Part shown: in pieces, positions 1 through 7,765 of the stretch
Position numbering within the stretch: position 1 is the stretch's first letter
Layout: each line of letters begins with the position of its first letter
Assembly (NCBI RefSeq): GCF_022352055.1
Contig: NZ_JAKRWM010000013.1
Location: 122,564-186,563, forward strand
DNA length: 64,000 bases
DNA from: Cohnella mopanensis
Lineage (GTDB): Bacteria; Bacillota; Bacilli; Paenibacillales; Paenibacillaceae
Direction: 5' to 3'
Made by a program: the position numbers and the translations under genes
Notes under the pieces: model-generated
The model's database searches: none
Told to the model about the DNA's origin: nothing
The model's input: the letters and a program-made list of their open reading frames with translations, nothing else

Positions 1-444
1 GGAATGGTTTATTGGAACAATAAATGGTACACAGTTGCATTTTGCCACCTAAGGAATGAGATTCGCAGCTTTCGGGCAGAACGGATTCTACAAATCAAGC
101 GTACTCAAATCATATTTAAACGTTCCGAAGCTTTTTCGGCCCGTGAATTTTTTATGCAAAATCTGTTACCTGATTTAGTGGGCAAGGACGGGTTAATTTC
201 TTTAATTATCGGAGGCAGGTCAGAGGCATTGGATGACTTATGCCTGCATTGGTTTTTGGGGCATCATCTGAAAGAGCGGACATCAAATCAAGCAATCTTT
301 TTACTTGAGGAAGAAACAATTCATACATATGTCCCTTATTTTCTCCTATCCTACGGGAAATCCATTCAAGTAATCGAACCACAGAGTTTGAAGGAAAAAC
401 TTGTTGCTGTTGCGTCGGAGTTAATGGAATATTATCAACTTTAA
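1..444 (+). CDS. WYL-domain transcriptional regulator, C-terminal part (5' end outside window)
   Basis: The reading frame is open from the window edge, so the gene starts upstream and only the last 147 codons are seen. The visible part has the WYL signature: a Trp-Tyr pair, then an AFCHLRNEIRSFRAERI segment that matches the usual 'GYCHLRNDIRTFRLDRI' pattern of YafY/DeoR-type regulators. The WYL domain is thought to bind a small ligand or nucleic acid and control an N-terminal helix-turn-helix, which is not visible here. A strong terminator overlaps its last codons, so it ends its transcript. The ATG at position 4 is internal, not a true start. The target is unknown; the DJ-1 gene downstream is one possibility. 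Confidence 0.8.
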   Translation, partial: GMVYWNNKWYTVAFCHLRNEIRSFRAERILQIKRTQIIFKRSEAFSAREFFMQNLLPDLVGKDGLISLIIGGRSEALDDLCLHWFLGHHLKERTSNQAIFLLEEETIHTYVPYFLLSYGKSIQVIEPQSLKEKLVAVASELMEYYQL

Positions 445-484
445 TAGCTTCACTGACAGCAGATGTCAGTGAAGCTATTTTATA
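443..484 (+). terminator. Rho-independent terminator after the WYL regulator
   Basis: A perfect 16-bp stem (443-458 with 464-479) closes a 5-nt GCAGA loop and runs into TTATAAT. The stem overlaps the stop codon of the upstream gene. It separates that gene from the DJ-1 family gene. Confidence 0.85.
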
Positions 485-557
485 ATGATGATAATCATTG
501 ATTCCCGATGGATGGTTGTTATCACTTGATGAATTGTAAAATAAGGAGAACTTGCAA

Positions 558-1184
558 ATGAATAATACGGTATATCTTTATGTGTTTGACACAATGGCAG
601 ACTGGGAAATAGGTTACTTAACTGCCGAACTGAACTCGGGAAGATATTATAAAAAGGGGCTGGCCCCATCAAAAATAGTTACCGTGGGAATTGAAAAGAC
701 TCCTGTAACTACAATGGGCGGATTGAAAATACTGCCTGACATCAAACTGGATGAGTGCAGCATTGAAAGATCAGATACATTGATTTTACCCGGTGGAGAT
801 ACATGGACAGAAACAATTCACCAACCCATCTTAAAAATCGCCCAGAGGTGTTTAGAGGAAGGTATATGGGTTGCAGCGATTTGTGGTGCTACAATGGCAC
901 TTGCCCAGTCAGGATTGCTGAATTCACGCCTGCATACAAGCAATGATCTGGAATACCTTAAAATGATCTGTCCCACTTACACGGGCGAGAAGTATTACAA
1001 GATGGAGCCTGCTGTAACTGATGGAAAACTGATCACTGCATCTGGAATAGCTCCGTTGGAATTTTCGGTACACGTCTTGAAAGCTCTGGGTGTGTTTTCT
1101 TCAAAAACATTAGATGCCTGGTATAGTCTTAATAAAACTCATGAATCCAAATATTTCTATGAGTTGATGAATGCAATCCAATGA
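558..1184 (+). CDS. DJ-1/PfpI family protein (type 1 glutamine amidotransferase-like)
   Basis: A 208-residue cytoplasmic protein with the DJ-1/PfpI fold pattern. It has an N-terminal strand (VYLYVFDTMADWE), a DTLILPGGDTW segment and the nucleophile elbow AICGAT carrying the reactive cysteine. The family includes glyoxalase-like, protease-like and transcription-associated members, so the substrate cannot be given. The start is ATG 558, with AAGGAG at 543-548 nine bases upstream. An in-frame TTG at 552 is too close to that site. A VOC protein follows 51 nt downstream on the same strand, and the two may be co-transcribed. Confidence 0.8.
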   Translation: MNNTVYLYVFDTMADWEIGYLTAELNSGRYYKKGLAPSKIVTVGIEKTPVTTMGGLKILPDIKLDECSIERSDTLILPGGDTWTETIHQPILKIAQRCLEEGIWVAAICGATMALAQSGLLNSRLHTSNDLEYLKMICPTYTGEKYYKMEPAVTDGKLITASGIAPLEFSVHVLKALGVFSSKTLDAWYSLNKTHESKYFYELMNAIQ

Positions 1185-1235
1185 AGGTATAAGCATAAAA
1201 TTGATAGGTTATGATCATTTAAAGGATGAGTAAAA

Positions 1236-1760
1236 ATGGGTGAAAGCATAAAATATACGGGAGTGTCAGGTAAATATACAAAGAATGGAACACCCAATGG
1301 CTGTACATCTATTACCCCATTTATAACAGTGAAGAATCCTTCTGAAGCAATAGAGTTCTATAAAACTGTTTTCAATGCAAGGGTTAAGGATATTACTGAA
1401 TATCCTGATGGAAATGGCAATAAAATAATTGTTCATGCGGAATTAGATTTTGGAAATGGTTTTTTGCAGCTGGGAGCAGCGAATCCGGCATATAAATTGA
1501 TCTTGCCGCCAGATGAAGACAATGCGTGTTATTCTTTAGGAATTTACGTAATTAATGTTGATCAGGTAATTGAAAATGCGGTAGCAAGAGGAGCAAAAGT
1601 AAGGGAAACGGTTGTAAACTTTGTTTCAGGTGATCGATTCGGAAGTATATTGGATCCTTTTGGAGTAAGATGGTCTATTATGACTAGGATTGAGGATTTG
1701 TCAGAAGAAGAAAGTAGTCGGAGGGTTGCTGAATGGGCCAAAAGCTTTAGCGGAGAATAA
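1236..1760 (+). CDS. VOC superfamily protein (PhnB/glyoxalase-like)
   Basis: A 174-residue protein. After a ~25-residue lead it reads SITPFITVKNPSEAIEFYKTVF, the classic PhnB-like opening (beta strand, helix, 'A..FY..vF.A'). It ends with GDRFGSILDPFGVRWSIMTR, the closing 'D.FG..W.i' motif of this subfamily. VOC proteins bind metals or act as antibiotic-sequestering or small-molecule-modifying enzymes, and no substrate can be assigned. AAGGATG precedes the ATG by about 8 nt. It follows the DJ-1 gene with no terminator between them. Confidence 0.8.
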   Translation: MGESIKYTGVSGKYTKNGTPNGCTSITPFITVKNPSEAIEFYKTVFNARVKDITEYPDGNGNKIIVHAELDFGNGFLQLGAANPAYKLILPPDEDNACYSLGIYVINVDQVIENAVARGAKVRETVVNFVSGDRFGSILDPFGVRWSIMTRIEDLSEEESSRRVAEWAKSFSGE

Positions 1761-1801
1761 ATGCAATAACTGTTTAAAAAGCAATTTTTCGGAAATATAC
1801 C

Positions 1802-1933
1802 ATGTTGCCAAGGGGCTACCGTTCATACGGGATCATTATCACCGCCACAAGGCATGTGGAGGTTACAGTAAGACTTGAAAGAAAAGATACAGCGTATCTG
1901 GACGATATGAAACGATGGAATGACGTCGAATAA
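1802..1933 (+). CDS. Short unrecognised ORF or C-terminal gene remnant (43 aa)
   Basis: An open frame from ATG 1802 to TAA 1933, whose stop lies inside a rho-independent terminator. The encoded peptide ends in a charged, protein-like tail (VTVRLERKDTAYLDDMKRW). A coding tail running straight into a terminator suggests either a small gene or the preserved 3' end of a decayed gene. No ribosome binding site was seen in front of the ATG and I do not recognise the family. The rest of 1761-2030 shows no other gene. Confidence 0.3.
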   Translation: MLPRGYRSYGIIITATRHVEVTVRLERKDTAYLDDMKRWNDVE

Positions 1934-1951
1934 TCGGCGTCTTTTTCGTTT
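1922..1951 (+). terminator. Rho-independent terminator
   Basis: An 8-bp stem GACGTCGA/TCGGCGTC (one G.U pair) with an ATAA loop is followed by TTTTTCGTTTT. It isolates the upstream genes from the BlaI/BlaR1 operon. Confidence 0.75.
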
Positions 1952-2029
1952 TGAATATTAAAATTCAAAGACAATCAAGAAGGGCTGCATGTGGAAGGGG
2001 AACTGGTGTAAGAAAATGACAGGACTCTA

Positions 2030-2058
2030 TCGACAAAATTATTCTACTACAGTAGAAT
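2030..2058 (+). promoter_or_regulatory. Promoter of the BlaI/BlaR1-type operon
   Basis: A -35 box TCGACA (2030-2035) and a -10 box TAGAAT (2053-2058) are separated by 17 bp. The -10 box lies inside the first palindromic operator, so repressor binding would block RNA polymerase directly. Confidence 0.65.
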
Positions 2059-2087
2059 GTTAATATGTGATTCTACAGCAGTAGAAT
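2041..2087 (+). promoter_or_regulatory. Two palindromic operators for the BlaI-type repressor
   Basis: ATTCTACTACAGTAGAAT (2041-2058) has perfect 8-bp arms. ATTCTACAGCAGTAGAAT (2070-2087) has 7 of 8. Their centres are 29 bp apart. They sit between the promoter and the start of the BlaI-type gene, the usual place for autoregulation in BlaI/MecI/CopY systems. Confidence 0.8.
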
Positions 2088-2110
2088 AATAATGAACGAG
2101 GTGTATTCAT

Positions 2111-2470
2111 TTGGTTATGAAGCTATTCGATAGCGAACTTAATATTATGGAAATCTTGTGGAGAGATGGCGATACAGCTGCAAAGAGGATTGCAGAAATC
2201 ACAAAGGAAAAAATAGGTTGGAGTAAAACAACAACGTATACCATCATCAAGAGATGCCTTGATAAAGGGGCGATAGAGCGGCATGAGCCTAATTTCGTTT
2301 GCCATGCGCTTGTTACACGAGAGCAGGCGCAAGAACACGAAACAACGGAACTGATAAATAAAATGTATGATGGCGCTCCCGACAGACTGATTGCTTCATT
2401 GTTGGGACAGAAACGACTGTCGACAGAAGAAATTAGCCGCTTGAAACGTCTTATCGATAGCATGGAATGA
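2111..2470 (+). CDS. BlaI/MecI/CopY family transcriptional repressor
   Basis: A 119-residue winged-helix protein of full family length. It begins LFDSELNIMEILWRDGD, the typical 'L..aE..iM.ilW' opening. It has a recognition-helix region around KIGWSKTTTYTIIKRCLDKG and the C-terminal dimerisation helices. It should bind the paired palindromes just upstream and be inactivated by cleavage through the BlaR1-type protease encoded next. The start is probably TTG 2111, 8 nt after an AGGTG site; ATG 2117 is the alternative. The downstream gene begins 9 nt after its stop. No beta-lactamase or penicillin-binding protein gene lies nearby, so the regulon is unknown. Confidence 0.88.
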   Translation: MVMKLFDSELNIMEILWRDGDTAAKRIAEITKEKIGWSKTTTYTIIKRCLDKGAIERHEPNFVCHALVTREQAQEHETTELINKMYDGAPDRLIASLLGQKRLSTEEISRLKRLIDSME

Positions 2471-2479
2471 GGTGAGGGA

Positions 2480-4156
2480 ATGTCGTTACTTCAAATAAGT
2501 ATCTCTGCATCTGTCTTTATTCTTGCAGTTATTTTCTTACGTTTCTTGCTTATTCACAAGCTGCCCAAAATGACCTTTATGTTTCTTTGGGGTGTTGCAT
2601 TAATTCAATTGCTTGTACCTGTTTCAGTTCAATCGCAATTTAGCATTTTTACGGCAGTGGAACATTTAAGCAGAATGTTTACAGTGCCAAAATTGATTCC
2701 CACGCCAGAAAGTTCAACATTTGTTAATGGAACTACGGTAATCATGCCACCAATTACAGAACATTTGACCGCGCCGATTATGCCATTGGAGACGGCTTCA
2801 CAAATATCGCCTATTGTATGGGTGTGGTTAGTTGGTTTTACGTTATGTGCTTTATTTTTTATCATTCCGCATTTAAGGCATCGCAAAATCTACAAAATGG
2901 CTGTTCCTATTAGAAATGATTTTATAAGAAAATGGCAGCATTCAAATTTGTTATGGCGAAATGTTCAAATCAGGCAACTAGATCATATTTCAACTCCGCT
3001 TACCTACGGAATTTTTCGGCCTGTTGTACTCATGCCGAAAAATTTAGATTATGACGATGAGAAACAGCTTGCGTTTATCCTGACCCACGAATTTACGCAC
3101 ATCAAGCGATTCGACACACTAAAAAAATGGATTCTTGCCATTAGCGTATGCGTCCATTGGTTCAACCCTTTAGTATGGGTCATGTATATTCTTGCCAACC
3201 GTGATATCGAACTATTCTGTGATGAAACAGTCATACGAAAATTTGGGGAAAGCACGAAACCTACTTATGCTAGGGCACTTGTCCGTTTGGAAGAGAAGAA
3301 AATCGGTTTGTCGCCGATGATTAGTAGCTTTTCCAAAAACTCAACCGAAGAAAGGATTATATCGATTATGAAAACCAAGAAAATCACTATCGTCACGATG
3401 CTGCTCGCTATTGGGCTTGTAGCCAGTGTCGTTATCATCTTCGCGACTTCTGCATGGGACAAAACGGAAGCTGTTACGGATGTCGACAATCCTACAGCCG
3501 AACCTTCAGCCGAAATAGTGCCCGCATTATATCAAGGTACCATCACTACCGAAATAGTGCCCGCATTATCTCAAGGTGCCACCATTACAGATTTAATGCC
3601 GCACGATTTATCATTCAACAAGAAATATGATGTACCGAAGTTGATAGACAGCCTTATGGATTCAAAGTATCGTGCAGTTTATATGGACAACGAAATATAT
3701 CTTCGTGTCATGATGGATAACACAATACAGATAAGCAAAGATAATGGCGCGGTTTGGAAAAAATATGATACAGATGAAGTCGATGCAAAAGAATTTGCAA
3801 AATGGCTGCTGATAAATGATCCGATTCCGGGCTATTCGATGGAAGAAGTTCAGAGTCGCTTGGCAAACGGGGCAGAAGTAAAACATTTAGTGTTTGAAAA
3901 TGTAAAGGAGATGTATTTCATAATCGACAGGAACGGCGTACAGATTGAACTTGTACAGCCTGAAAAAAAATCTTCTGTTCTGATCGACGGTCAAAGAATG
4001 ATGATTACTTCCGCTATATCAGCCCAGATGCTGAAATCATTTTATGACTTGTTAGTGTCGAACAATATACTTTCGGAAACTCATGCAAAACAAGATTATT
4101 CGGAAAGAATTAAGTATCTTGAAAAAAATCTCCCTAACTTTATCGTGACGAAATAA
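2480..4156 (+). CDS. BlaR1/MecR1-type M56 membrane metalloprotease sensor
   Basis: A 558-residue protein with hydrophobic segments near residues 5-25, 32-52 and 110-130. A cytoplasmic loop carries the zinc motif HEFTH (residues 203-207) and a downstream ELFCDE that supplies the third ligand region. Another membrane helix lies near 300-322. M56 peptidases of this type cleave BlaI-family repressors after an extracellular signal. The C-terminal ~230 residues do not show the penicillin-binding SxxK/SxN/KTG pattern of BlaR1, so it probably senses something other than beta-lactams. A duplicated 13-residue segment sits just outside the last helix. GGTGAGGG precedes ATG 2480. Confidence 0.85.
   Translation: MSLLQISISASVFILAVIFLRFLLIHKLPKMTFMFLWGVALIQLLVPVSVQSQFSIFTAVEHLSRMFTVPKLIPTPESSTFVNGTTVIMPPITEHLTAPIMPLETASQISPIVWVWLVGFTLCALFFIIPHLRHRKIYKMAVPIRNDFIRKWQHSNLLWRNVQIRQLDHISTPLTYGIFRPVVLMPKNLDYDDEKQLAFILTHEFTHIKRFDTLKKWILAISVCVHWFNPLVWVMYILANRDIELFCDETVIRKFGESTKPTYARALVRLEEKKIGLSPMISSFSKNSTEERIISIMKTKKITIVTMLLAIGLVASVVIIFATSAWDKTEAVTDVDNPTAEPSAEIVPALYQGTITTEIVPALSQGATITDLMPHDLSFNKKYDVPKLIDSLMDSKYRAVYMDNEIYLRVMMDNTIQISKDNGAVWKKYDTDEVDAKEFAKWLLINDPIPGYSMEEVQSRLANGAEVKHLVFENVKEMYFIIDRNGVQIELVQPEKKSSVLIDGQRMMITSAISAQMLKSFYDLLVSNNILSETHAKQDYSERIKYLEKNLPNFIVTK
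3512..3589 (+). repeat. 39-bp tandem duplication inside the BlaR1-type gene
   Basis: Two adjacent copies (from 3512 and from 3551) start with the same 19 bases, GAAATAGTGCCCGCATTAT, and encode EIVPAL[YS]QG[TA]. The duplication keeps the frame and lengthens the juxtamembrane linker of the sensor domain. Confidence 0.8.
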
Positions 4157-4224
4157 GGTGGGTTACCGTTTTTTGAAGAACTAATCGGCGTCGGTCTAAA
4201 TGCTTGCTCCTTTGTTACCGTCAT

Positions 4225-4254
4225 TTGATTAAAGATTCTTAAACGTGCTATAAG
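4225..4254 (+). promoter_or_regulatory. Promoter for the dihydrouridine synthase gene
   Basis: A -35 box TTGATT (4225-4230) and a -10 box TATAAG (4249-4254) are spaced by 18 bp. They lie about 50 bp upstream of the start at 4307, in an otherwise empty 150-bp gap. Confidence 0.55.
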
Positions 4255-4306
4255 TGTAGATGAAGCAGGGACATTTAGTCCCGATATCGATAGTGAGGTT
4301 TTTGTT

Positions 4307-5290
4307 ATGATGACTAACTTTTGGCGTGATTTGCCGCGGCCTTTTTTTGTACTGGCTCCCATGGAAGATGTGACGGATGTTGTTTTTCGCCATGTCGTGA
4401 GCGAAGCGGCAAGACCCGATGTTTTCTTTACAGAGTTTACGAACACGGAGAGCTATTGCCACCCGGATGGGCACCAGAGCGTGCGCGGGCGTTTGACTTA
4501 TACGGAAGATGAGCAACCCATGGTAGCGCACATATGGGGAGATAAGCCGGAATACTTCCGTCAGATGAGTATCGGCATGGCGGAACAAGGATTTAAGGGT
4601 ATAGATATCAATATGGGCTGTCCTGTATCTAATGTAGCGGAAAATGGGAAAGGAAGCGGCCTGATCTGTCGTCCCGAAGTCGCAGCAGAAATCATTCAAG
4701 CAGCCAAAGCCGGAGGACTGCCCGTAAGCGTGAAAACAAGGCTTGGGTTCAGTGCTGTAGACGAATGGCGCGATTGGCTGGCCCATATCTTGAAACAAGA
4801 TATCGTTAATCTATCCATTCATCTTCGGACAAGAGAGGAAATGAGCAAAGCAGACGCTCATTGGGAGCTAATCCCGGAAATTAAGAAGCTTCGCGATGAG
4901 GTGCCACCCGATACGCTGATAACCATTAACGGAGATATACCTGACCGTCAAGTCGGCTTAAAGCTCGCGCAACAATATGGTGTAGATGGAATTATGATCG
5001 GGCGTGGTATTTTTAATAATCCATTTGCCTTCGAGAAGGAGCCAAGGGATCATAGCAGTGAGGAATTGCTTGCCCTGCTGCGGTTGCATCTGGATCTTCA
5101 TGATCAATATTCAACGCTGGAACCGCGTTCGTTCAAGCCCATCCCTCGCTTCTTTAAAATTTATGTCCGTGGATTCCGAGGGGCGAGCGAATTAAGAAAT
5201 AACTTAATGAACGCAAAGTCAACAGATGAAGTGCGTGCCTTGCTCGATGCATTCGACAGCAAGCCTTATGATGGAGTGGAGGAACAGTAA
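4307..5290 (+). CDS. tRNA-dihydrouridine synthase (Dus family)
   Basis: A 327-residue flavoenzyme of the usual family length. It reduces uridine to dihydrouridine in tRNA D- or variable loops using FMN and NAD(P)H. The TIM barrel opens with [11 protein letters not shown]. The signature [19 protein letters not shown] carries the active-site Cys. The FMN-phosphate loop is [12 protein letters not shown], and an alpha-helical tRNA-binding tail completes the protein. It is closest to the DusC-like stand-alone enzymes of Firmicutes; the exact position modified cannot be read from sequence. GTGAGG lies 8 nt before ATG 4307. Neighbours are unrelated. Confidence 0.88.
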   Translation: MMTNFWRDLPRPFFVLAPMEDVTDVVFRHVVSEAARPDVFFTEFTNTESYCHPDGHQSVRGRLTYTEDEQPMVAHIWGDKPEYFRQMSIGMAEQGFKGIDINMGCPVSNVAENGKGSGLICRPEVAAEIIQAAKAGGLPVSVKTRLGFSAVDEWRDWLAHILKQDIVNLSIHLRTREEMSKADAHWELIPEIKKLRDEVPPDTLITINGDIPDRQVGLKLAQQYGVDGIMIGRGIFNNPFAFEKEPRDHSSEELLALLRLHLDLHDQYSTLEPRSFKPIPRFFKIYVRGFRGASELRNNLMNAKSTDEVRALLDAFDSKPYDGVEEQ

Positions 5291-5396
5291 AGGTTCAACC
5301 GGTGGATATGTTTCCGCATTCGGAGCATGTTGAGTGTACAGTGTTACTTGCGCCATTACCGGTAAATATTAAAGATAATATTTAAGGAGATAATTT

Positions 5397-6050
5397 ATGA
5401 AAGGTAAGATACTCTTATTATTTTTTATTACGATAATGTTTTCATCTTGTCAAAATATTAGTCAATCGACTACTTTGAACAGCGAAACTAAATCAATAAT
5501 GAATTCTGAACTGCCTCCTGATGTAGTGAGTACAGGTAATGGAACAGAATCGAAAGAAATAACTGAAGGTCGATCAGATCCTTCTAACAATGAAGTGTTA
5601 TCCATGAACATTGGGAACTATGATTTGACTGGAGAATTTTATGATGAAATGCTTCGAAATCCTATAGATCATGATTATGAAGTGGAATTTAATGAATTTC
5701 AAAATTCCAAAGAGATTATTACAACATTGGGATGGGGGGCTTTGGAAAGCAAATATACAGAGATTTGGGATAAAGAGTTGAATCAAATATATAAAAAGCT
5801 TCTTTCTAAGTTGGATAGAGAACCAAGAGAAGCACTAATTGAATCGCAGAAAGAATGGTTACAGTATCACTTAAGGGAAACAAAATTTGTAGAGAAGACA
5901 TTTATTAATAATGGTTACCTTGGATCACAAGGATCGGTAAGCCTAGGCACGGTTATACGGGAGAGAATTAGGGAAAGAACAATGCAATTATTTGAATATC
6001 GATATTTGCTAGATGGTGAAGTTGAGTTTTTATACCAAAGTAAAAAATAG
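5397..6050 (+). CDS. Lipoprotein with LprI/DUF1311-like domain
   Basis: A 217-residue protein. A short signal peptide ends at the lipobox-like MFSSC, so it is probably a membrane-anchored lipoprotein. A Ser/Thr-rich linker follows to about residue 80. The C-terminal part carries the LprI pattern: 'ELNQIYKKLLSKLD', 'ALIESQKEWLQYHLRE' and an R-rich helix containing TMQLFEYRYLL. LprI-type domains include lysozyme inhibitors, so a cell-wall-protective role is possible but unproven. AAGGAG lies 6 nt before the ATG. An AT-rich dyad (AAATATT...AATATTT) sits just upstream. Confidence 0.65.
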   Translation: MKGKILLLFFITIMFSSCQNISQSTTLNSETKSIMNSELPPDVVSTGNGTESKEITEGRSDPSNNEVLSMNIGNYDLTGEFYDEMLRNPIDHDYEVEFNEFQNSKEIITTLGWGALESKYTEIWDKELNQIYKKLLSKLDREPREALIESQKEWLQYHLRETKFVEKTFINNGYLGSQGSVSLGTVIRERIRERTMQLFEYRYLLDGEVEFLYQSKK

Positions 6051-6163
6051 AGTTGGAATCTTGATCAAAGGTTTTTAGGTGATGCTTCGAAGACAGTAAC
6101 GGCGCATAACACTGTATTCACGCTGCGGGGCTACCACCCCTTGGTTGTCAGATGTATAATCTA

Positions 6164-6193
6164 GCGATCAAACGGTTCAACGGTAGGCGTTGA
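6164..6193 (+). repeat. 30-bp copy of the 3' end of the VOC gene at 43.6-44.0 kb
   Basis: This stretch matches 43987-44016 at 29 of 30 positions, including the stop codon of the VOC gene (encoded tail AIKRFSGRR, stop). No VOC coding sequence precedes it here. It is either a relic of a second VOC gene or a recombination footprint. Confidence 0.75.
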
Positions 6194-6272
6194 CGGTTAA
6201 CCCGGGACGATGAAATATTCAAAGGGTAAGAATTTGAATACATGATTGCCCGGTAAAAGGAAGACGAAGTAA

Positions 6273-6298
6273 ACACGCCAAGATGGCGTGTTTTTTTG
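6273..6298 (+). terminator. Rho-independent terminator
   Basis: An 8-bp perfect stem ACACGCCA/TGGCGTGT with an AGA loop runs into a T tract (TTTTTTT). It lies between the LprI-like gene and the convergent deacetylase gene and could serve the plus-strand transcript. Confidence 0.8.
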
Positions 6299-6361
6299 TA
6301 TATGCACCCTATGGTGCCAAATGAATTCGATTTTTAGATTAAACATCAAGTACTAGCCGAA

Positions 6362-7192
6362 TCAATCGGCCAGCAGCGGATAATCGGACAGAAGGACGAA
6401 CTGGAATCCGGCTTTCTTCAAGTCGGGTATGGCTTTGATGACGCCTTCAGCCGTTTCTTTTTCAGGATGGTTCATATGGCAGAGAACGATTGAGCCATTC
6501 TTCGCTTTCATCAACGCCTTATAAACTTGTTTTTTATTATAAGTTGCGCCGGCGTCACCCAGTACGTTGTAATTCACGGCTTTTAAGCCGAGATCGTGTA
6601 CGATGCGCACGGCTATATCATCATAGTAGGCCGTTCCGGAGCGGAAAAACAGCGGTTTACGACCGGTCAATTTCGCAATTTTATCCTCGTTTAGGCTTAC
6701 TTCGTCGGTTACTTGGGAGGCATTTTTAGTTCCGCGGATGCCATATGCGGTTTTGCCCGTGACCGAAAGCGGACGATGCTCGTATCCGTGATTTTCGATT
6801 TCGAACAAAGGATTTTGTGCCAGATTCAAAAACGTCTTCGGGTTAGCGTCGATCCACCGCGCATTCACGAACAATGTTGCGGGGATATGTTCTTGAACGA
6901 GAAAGTCGATCAGTTTTTTATCGTAGCCGTTTCCACGGGGGCCTCCGCAAGCATCGAAGGTCAGGGCGATGACCTTGTCTTTCGTGTCTAGGTGGGTCAT
7001 GACACCAGCGAATTTGTCTCCCCATTGTTTCGGCTTCGCATGCTCATAGCGCTTGATGAGCGCTTGCCTGTCCCCATCCGCTACAGGAAGCGAGCCTGCA
7101 GCTGCATCGTGCGAAAGCGGGAGCGCCGCTGTCAAGAAAACGGCTAGTACCCCCTGCATCAATAGTATTCGAATGATCATCGCCAGACTCAA
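6362..7192 (-). CDS. Secreted polysaccharide deacetylase (carbohydrate esterase 4-like)
   Basis: A 276-residue protein with an N-terminal hydrophobic segment (residues ~5-28), probably a signal peptide or anchor. The NodB-type core is visible. VIALTFDACGG is motif 1, keeping the catalytic-base Asp but with Ala-Cys instead of Asp-Gly. ENHGYEHRP is the His-x3-His metal site. FRSGTAYYDD is motif 3, and a late LCHMNHP supplies the catalytic His region. CE4 enzymes remove acetyl groups from peptidoglycan or exopolysaccharide. The start is TTG 7192, 8 nt after GGAAGGAG. The motif-1 change occurs in a known subset of the family, so activity is still likely. Confidence 0.82.
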   Translation of the reverse strand: MSLAMIIRILLMQGVLAVFLTAALPLSHDAAAGSLPVADGDRQALIKRYEHAKPKQWGDKFAGVMTHLDTKDKVIALTFDACGGPRGNGYDKKLIDFLVQEHIPATLFVNARWIDANPKTFLNLAQNPLFEIENHGYEHRPLSVTGKTAYGIRGTKNASQVTDEVSLNEDKIAKLTGRKPLFFRSGTAYYDDIAVRIVHDLGLKAVNYNVLGDAGATYNKKQVYKALMKAKNGSIVLCHMNHPEKETAEGVIKAIPDLKKAGFQFVLLSDYPLLAD

Positions 7193-7233
7193 CGAAATTG
7201 CTCCTTCCAGATAGAGCTTTAAGCCACCTTATT

Positions 7234-7473
7234 CTAGATTACTATGAGGGTGTTTTCGTTGCAACAATGCCCAATTAAGGTTTTTTGACCGGATCTGCTA
7301 TCCTGATAGGCCCAACTAAGTTCATCTAATATTTCATCAAGGTTCGAGGCGGTCACTCCGGTTATACCAGCTACCTGCTCCGCAATCTGCACAGAACGCC
7401 CTTGGAAGGTCGAATAGTGTGCGTGTGAGTGACATTGGGAACTAATTTTTAACATTGTAAGAAGTGTCTTCAC
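7234..7473 (-). CDS. Doubtful small ORF (79 aa), unrecognised
   Basis: A minus-strand GTG-started frame upstream of the deacetylase. The central part (VQIAEQVAGITGVTASNLDE) is protein-like, but the ends are not, and no good ribosome binding site is seen. It may be a fragment of a decayed gene or chance. Otherwise 7193-7765 holds no gene. Confidence 0.2.
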   Translation of the reverse strand: MKTLLTMLKISSQCHSHAHYSTFQGRSVQIAEQVAGITGVTASNLDEILDELSWAYQDSRSGQKTLIGHCCNENTLIVI

Positions 7474-7589
7474 TCTGCCGTTGGTTTACTGCTGAAATAA
7501 CGGTCAGTTGTAATTCATCTTTAATCTTGCCCTCTCTAGGAAGTACACGATAAATTGTTTTGTACTTAAAAGGAAAATGATTCCTTTTG

Positions 7590-7618
7590 TCGAATATAAT
7601 CGATAATTGGAATATAAT
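7590..7618 (+). promoter_or_regulatory. Possible promoter of the DUF1266 gene
   Basis: A perfect -10 TATAAT (7613-7618) has a weak -35 TCGAAT (7590-7595) 17 bp upstream. An AAAGGA/TCCTTT dyad lies just before it. The region down to 7765 contains no other feature. Confidence 0.4.
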
Positions 7619-7765
7619 ACTAATAACTAGGAGTGTGTACGCTGAAAGGCTTATAACTTGTCTCAGATTTTGTTTTAGGAGTATTGGTAATTTGGGTGCG
7701 CTGGAGTTTATGCAGCTACTGAAGGTAAGGTGATTTAAGCTTTTTAACGAAACGAGGATGAGAAC

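Larger units (their letters stand above)
6051..6361. other. Gene-free interval with debris of a VOC gene end
   Basis: No gene is visible in these ~310 bp. The stretch holds a GC-rich segment with a GGGGCTACCACCCC hairpin (near 6126-6140). It also holds a 30-bp copy of the 3' end of the VOC gene at 43612-44016 (listed separately) and a rho-independent terminator. Confidence 0.5.

Noticed and set aside
481..505. Fur-box-like GATAATCATTGATT before the DJ-1 gene
   Set aside because: Only one half-site fits the GATAATNATTATC consensus; the other arm differs at several bases, and the downstream gene is not an iron gene.
2111..4156. Beta-lactam resistance operon
   Set aside because: The regulator pair is present, but no beta-lactamase or alternative penicillin-binding protein gene lies nearby, and the sensor domain is not penicillin-binding.
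6091..6200. Integron attC-like element
   Set aside because: No matching RYYYAAC/GTTRRRY pair with complementary arms was found, and no integrase is present.
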